A stretch of 64,000 bases of DNA from Takakia lepidozioides (lineage: Eukaryota > Streptophyta > Takakiopsida > Takakiales > Takakiaceae): positions 34,472,001 to 34,536,000 of the forward strand of contig CM060731.1 in assembly GCA_030704615.1 (NCBI GenBank), written 5' to 3'. Below are positions 60,513-64,000 of the stretch, one piece after another. Every line of letters begins with the position of its first letter. Within the stretch, counting starts at the first letter, position 1. The position numbers were made by a program, and so were the translations under genes. The notes under the pieces were generated by a model. It did not search any database and was not told the DNA's origin. It saw only the letters and a program-made list of their open reading frames with translations.

Positions 60513-60877
60513 TGTCATGGTTTTAGTCACGGTTAACTAAAATTACCTACTTCTAGTTAACTATGACATTTTGGATATTTATATTTGTATTTTGTGTGTT
60601 GGGACTTCATTTGGTCTCACATGCCAAGTGAGGTGTCAAACCTCACTTGGGACATGGGGATGGGTTTTCCCCTTGTGAGTGTTGAGGAGGGCTCATCTTC
60701 TTGTAGTTGAGCCTCCATGAGCCTCTCTCACCTCCATAGCTCTAGGTATTGAGAGAGAGTGTGGTGAGGGCTTTGTAGGGTGGATTCCTTTAGCAAAGGT
60801 GCCTTTGGCTTGACTTAGTTTATGTGATTGAGTGGATTCATGAGTGGAGTGTTTCCATTGTGTGTTCACTTCCATTA
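60513..60877 (+). repeat. Repeat L, right copy (start of the LTR-like region), truncated
   Basis: Starts TGTCATGGTTTTAGTCACGG and matches 23741-24105 almost base for base up to TTCACTTCCATTA, then switches to repeat R. Small open frames here are the same as those at 23921-24109. Confidence 0.85.
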
Positions 60878-61283
60878 AAATTTTGTAATGACTTATATAC
60901 TTCATTTTATTTTTCATGAACCTGCTAGTCCTTAGTTTCCTGCAACCCTTTCCGAACGTTAGGGGGCGGTGCCCCCTTTCTCATCCTCATGGTTTGTACT
61001 CCGAGATTATTTTTACCTCGCTATTTTTCAAATTTTGGGCCCTTCCATCGGCCTTTAAAAAAATAAAACGTCATCATTCAGATGAATAATGAGAAAGAAA
61101 TGAAATAAAAGAAATAACAAGGGCGGGGCAGGTGCAGTGGCTACTGAAGAGGGACGAGGGCGGGGCTTCGCGGGGCCCGAGGGTGGCTATTGAAGAGGTA
61201 GCAAGGTGAGCAACTGAGGGCAGCGGGGCGGGCCCCGGCGAGCCAACATGGCACGTCAGAGCAGCCCAACCTACCACCGGACT
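60878..61283. repeat. Repeat R, right copy
   Basis: Matches 23348-23740 with indels and a longer G-rich block (GAGGGCGGGGCTTCGCGGGG). Here R follows L, while on the left R precedes L. Confidence 0.8.
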
Positions 61284-62400
61284 CCGGCCAGCCCCTTGCG
61301 TGGGGCCTCATTCAATGCACCGTAATTGCATTGATTACCAATGCTCTTTAGACTCAGCCTGCATAATCTCATTGGCTGCAATGACCTCCCAATCCACGTG
61401 TGTCAAAGATAGAAAATGACTGATGCGAAATAGGTCACGTCTCACAGCACAGACGAGCCGTCGTAATCCGTTAGCTGGATATCGATGTACAAAGAAAATG
61501 CAACACCTCCACAAGGATCTCGTCCCATGCATAAGAAATGAAACGAGACCCAACAATGTCGTCATATAGTGATTTTGTGCACTGGTTGTGCCACATGTCG
61601 TTGTCGTCGAGTATACGGAGAAAGCTGCGGGGGTGGACGGAGATGTGGTATTGCATAGAGCCGCAACACTGCAGTGAAGTTTAAAGTGACATTATACAAA
61701 AGTAAATAAAAGTATGTATTTGAATTCTAATGAATTTACAAATGGTTTAATGTCCTAATTAGATGTTATGTTGTACTTACGTAATTCCTGTTCACATAAA
61801 AAACCAAAAATATAATTTTGCAGCTAACTTGGAAGTCGTAGGCCTCCCCTTAGTGCAGAAGAAATGAAGGACTTAGTAAATTAAATGATTCTATCCTCCT
61901 TATCTGCATTGACCTCTCCAACAAAACATCACCCGGCGTAGGAATGCTGCCAGTACAAAAGAAAAATCACATTAGAATGGAGTGGAAAAGCAAGCAAGCA
62001 GAGGAGAGGACTGACATGGAAGCTTTAGAGACAGAAACTACGATTGTAGGTTGGTTGGCAACCGCTACTTGCAACCATTGCATGGACGTATAACTGAATT
62101 ACGATCCCTTGAAAGTGGAGATCCGTATAAGAGATGGGCGCTATACTCTTTAACGAGCTAATGATCCTCTGGTGTCAATATAAATCTGTAAAAACTGCCC
62201 ACATAATGGTCTCTAGTCCGATAACACTCCCAAGCCAAATCATCGTACGACTCCACATGGGGAATGCGTCCTTCAAAGGGATGCCGATGAAGCAAAAGAT
62301 AATCACCATCTCGATATAGTATAAATCCTGATGTATCACATTACAAAAAAAATAACAATCAACGCACATCAGCATGATACATCAAGTAGAATAATACATC
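61284..62400. other. Stretch with weak exon-like frames on the minus strand
   Basis: Overlapping minus frames at 61335-61565 and 61471-61656 (MQYHISVHPRSFLRILDDND, SLYDDIVGSRFISYAWDEIL) are protein-like, but I recognise no domain and cannot join them to exons. The remainder is AT-rich with nothing supported. Confidence 0.3.
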
Positions 62401-62463
62401 TAAATATCTTACTAATAAGTCCTTCACATAAAGAAATATAGAAAACCTGAAATGCAAAGATAA

Positions 62464-63603
62464 TCACAAAAATATCTTGGCACCAGACACACAACTCTTG
62501 ACAAAGGAAATAAAGTATACATCAATGAAATCAAACAATGTAGAGGTCATATGGGCACAAAAACGAAGCTTTAATATGGTCTTCTGCGCCAACAACTTGT
62601 TGATGAATCCAATTGCAACATCCGAATTTGCATCATCAATAAAGAGGTCTTCAACAACACCAACATCGAAGCAATTAAATGCTCCGCTTCTGCAATGGTC
62701 GGATAAGTGAAATTTGAAGATATAGCAGGCACAATGCAACCAGTGGATGGAACTGTTGTATATTGGCATGAAAGGGGTGCAGGCATGCAACATTTGCCCT
62801 CACCTGCAATAAGATTACCACAAAGCCTTCATCGATATTTCAATTTTAATCGACTCAAAAATTAAAATTGATTCACACAAGAGGTAGATTCAAGAATTCT
62901 AAAATCTAGATTTCAAAAGCTAATTAATCAATTCAATGAAAAATCAGGTTGTCTCTCACTGCTGCAACTTGGCACACTTTTATTTGAGGACTTAGCTCAA
63001 GAAAATACTAATGAATGGCATAACTCACAAACTAAAGAGTATGCCAAATATTTAGATAAATTGTAAGTCTTAACAAATTACGAAATACATGGGCAAATGA
63101 AACCATTAGTGGTGACTCAAAGACTAAACCTAAAGATGTAGCACACACAAAACAACCACGTGATAGAAGTGTTACGAATCGGGATGAAAGGCTTGCAGGC
63201 ATGCAACCTTTGCCCGCACCTGCAATAAAATTACCACACAATCTTCATCAATATATCAAATATCAATCTCTTGACTAATTTTTTTTTTGATTTATACAAG
63301 AGACACATTCAAGAATTTTAATGCCAAGAATTCTAAGGCTATGTCAATCTAATGAAATTTTTTAGAATTGTCAAATTGGGGAAGATGCTCACAATTATGA
63401 TTGTCTACAAATGTACTCACAAGGTAAAACAAAGATACTTTACCTTGCCGCAGATGGACTTGCATCGGAGAAGTGCACTTTGAACAGTCATCCGAGCAAG
63501 ACAAAACTATATCAATATGCCCGCTATGACCTTTAATGTTATAAAACAAAAATTGGACAGGTGAATCTTTGTGTGGTCTTCCTTCATCTCTACTGTCGGT
63601 CAT
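62464..63603 (-). CDS. Possible unknown multi-exon gene with a duplicated exon
   Basis: A minus frame starting MTDSRDEGRPHKDSPVQFLF (63603), with HIDIVLSCSDDCSKCTSPMQ and HLRQ, reaches a good donor (CAAG|GTAAAG, ~63425). Downstream are two similar acceptors and exons, at ~63220 (TTGCAG|GTGCGGGCAAAGG) and ~62805 (TTGCAG|GTGAGGGCAAATG). In the same phase these give AGKGCMPASLSSRF and EGKCCMPAPLSCQY. I recognise no family. The two exons could be alternative, or one could be a relic. No end is defined. Confidence 0.3.
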
Positions 63604-63891
63604 GACATTGTACTCTTCTCCTTCACTTCGTCTTTCCAGCTTCTTTTCGCTCTTTCCTCCCTCAAAATAGACTCTCAGCTATTGGTATCATCTATCATCG
63701 AGAATGGCTTCATTGCCTCCAAGACATTGCATTACGACGACATGCGGGTGCATGTGTTGCGCTTCATTCAAAGCTACAAAGGGCAAGACAAAGTGTTGAG
63801 ATATGTAGGGGGGAACAATATCTATACATTGACCGTGGAGCTGGGCAAGCAGAAAGTAAAGCAACTACTCCAGGGCAGAAGAAGGAGCTAA
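63571..63891 (+). CDS. Hypothetical ORF, unknown
   Basis: 106 aa ending in VHVLRFIQSYKGQDKVLRYV, NNIYTLTVELGKQKVKQLL. The second half is protein-like; the first half overlaps the minus-strand frame at 63349-63603. No recognised domain. Could be an exon of a gene running out of the window, or chance. Confidence 0.2.
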   Translation: MWSSFISTVGHDIVLFSFTSSFQLLFALSSLKIDSQLLVSSIIENGFIASKTLHYDDMRVHVLRFIQSYKGQDKVLRYVGGNNIYTLTVELGKQKVKQLLQGRRRS

Positions 63892-64000
63892 AGACTGCAG
63901 CACAAAGAAATGAAAACTATGTCATCCTCGATAATGCGCACAACAACTTTGTACTCCTCACACACACACTCTTGAGTTTTTCGCTTTTTGGTCACTATAA

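Overview
The window is nuclear DNA from a streptophyte, probably a charophycean alga or another non-seed plant. Two host genes with many spliceosomal introns point that way: a group IV (CPK28-type) calcium-dependent protein kinase and a predicted plastid-targeted protein. Most of the rest is transposable elements. Species is inferred only from gene content and element types.

Layout. 1-5.3 kb: CDPK on the minus strand, 3' end cut by the window edge. 6.3-12.6 kb: non-autonomous DNA elements (TTAA-flanked piggyBac-like elements with subterminal hairpins, a hAT-like element with an 8-bp target duplication, small GGCTCC/GGAGCC inverted-repeat elements). 13.4-19.6 kb: an intact nine-exon gene for a 330-aa predicted plastid protein. 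20.7-23.4 kb: a decayed Mutator-like element (MULE) with ~195-bp terminal inverted repeats and a SWIM-type transposase end. 23.7-37.5 kb and 55.2-60.9 kb: three broken copies (A, B, C) of a Gypsy-type retrotransposon family that carries a C5-cytosine DNA methyltransferase between protease and reverse transcriptase, and a PHD finger at the end of the integrase.

38.86-53.42 kb is the most striking part: a ~14.56-kb apparently intact DNA transposon. It has a 9-bp direct repeat (GTCAGCGAC) at both ends, imperfect terminal inverted repeats, and subterminal hairpins built on CGTGAGCC. It carries two divergent genes. One, minus strand, 11 exons, joins in one frame into about 1,134 aa: an acidic/basic N-terminus, a ParB-like DGNHR domain, and a bacterial-type beta-class (N6/N4) DNA amino-methyltransferase, with the catalytic motif before the SAM-binding motif. 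The other, plus strand, 2 exons, is a MULE-type transposase with a Cys-rich region, D-D-CxxH-E residues and a C-terminal SWIM zinc finger. Intron 1 of the methyltransferase gene holds a ~4.4-kb satellite of 116-117-bp units, each with a 17-bp-arm palindrome, arranged in four-unit higher-order repeats.

So two unrelated mobile-element lineages in one window each carry a DNA methyltransferase of a different chemistry: C5 in a retrotransposon, and amino-group type in a DNA transposon. Retrotransposons carrying C5 methyltransferases are known from some algae and dinoflagellates. I know of no description of a MULE-like element carrying a ParB-methyltransferase with an intronic palindromic satellite; that novelty is my inference and needs a database search.

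61.3-64 kb: weak exon-like pieces, including a duplicated exon, that I do not recognise.
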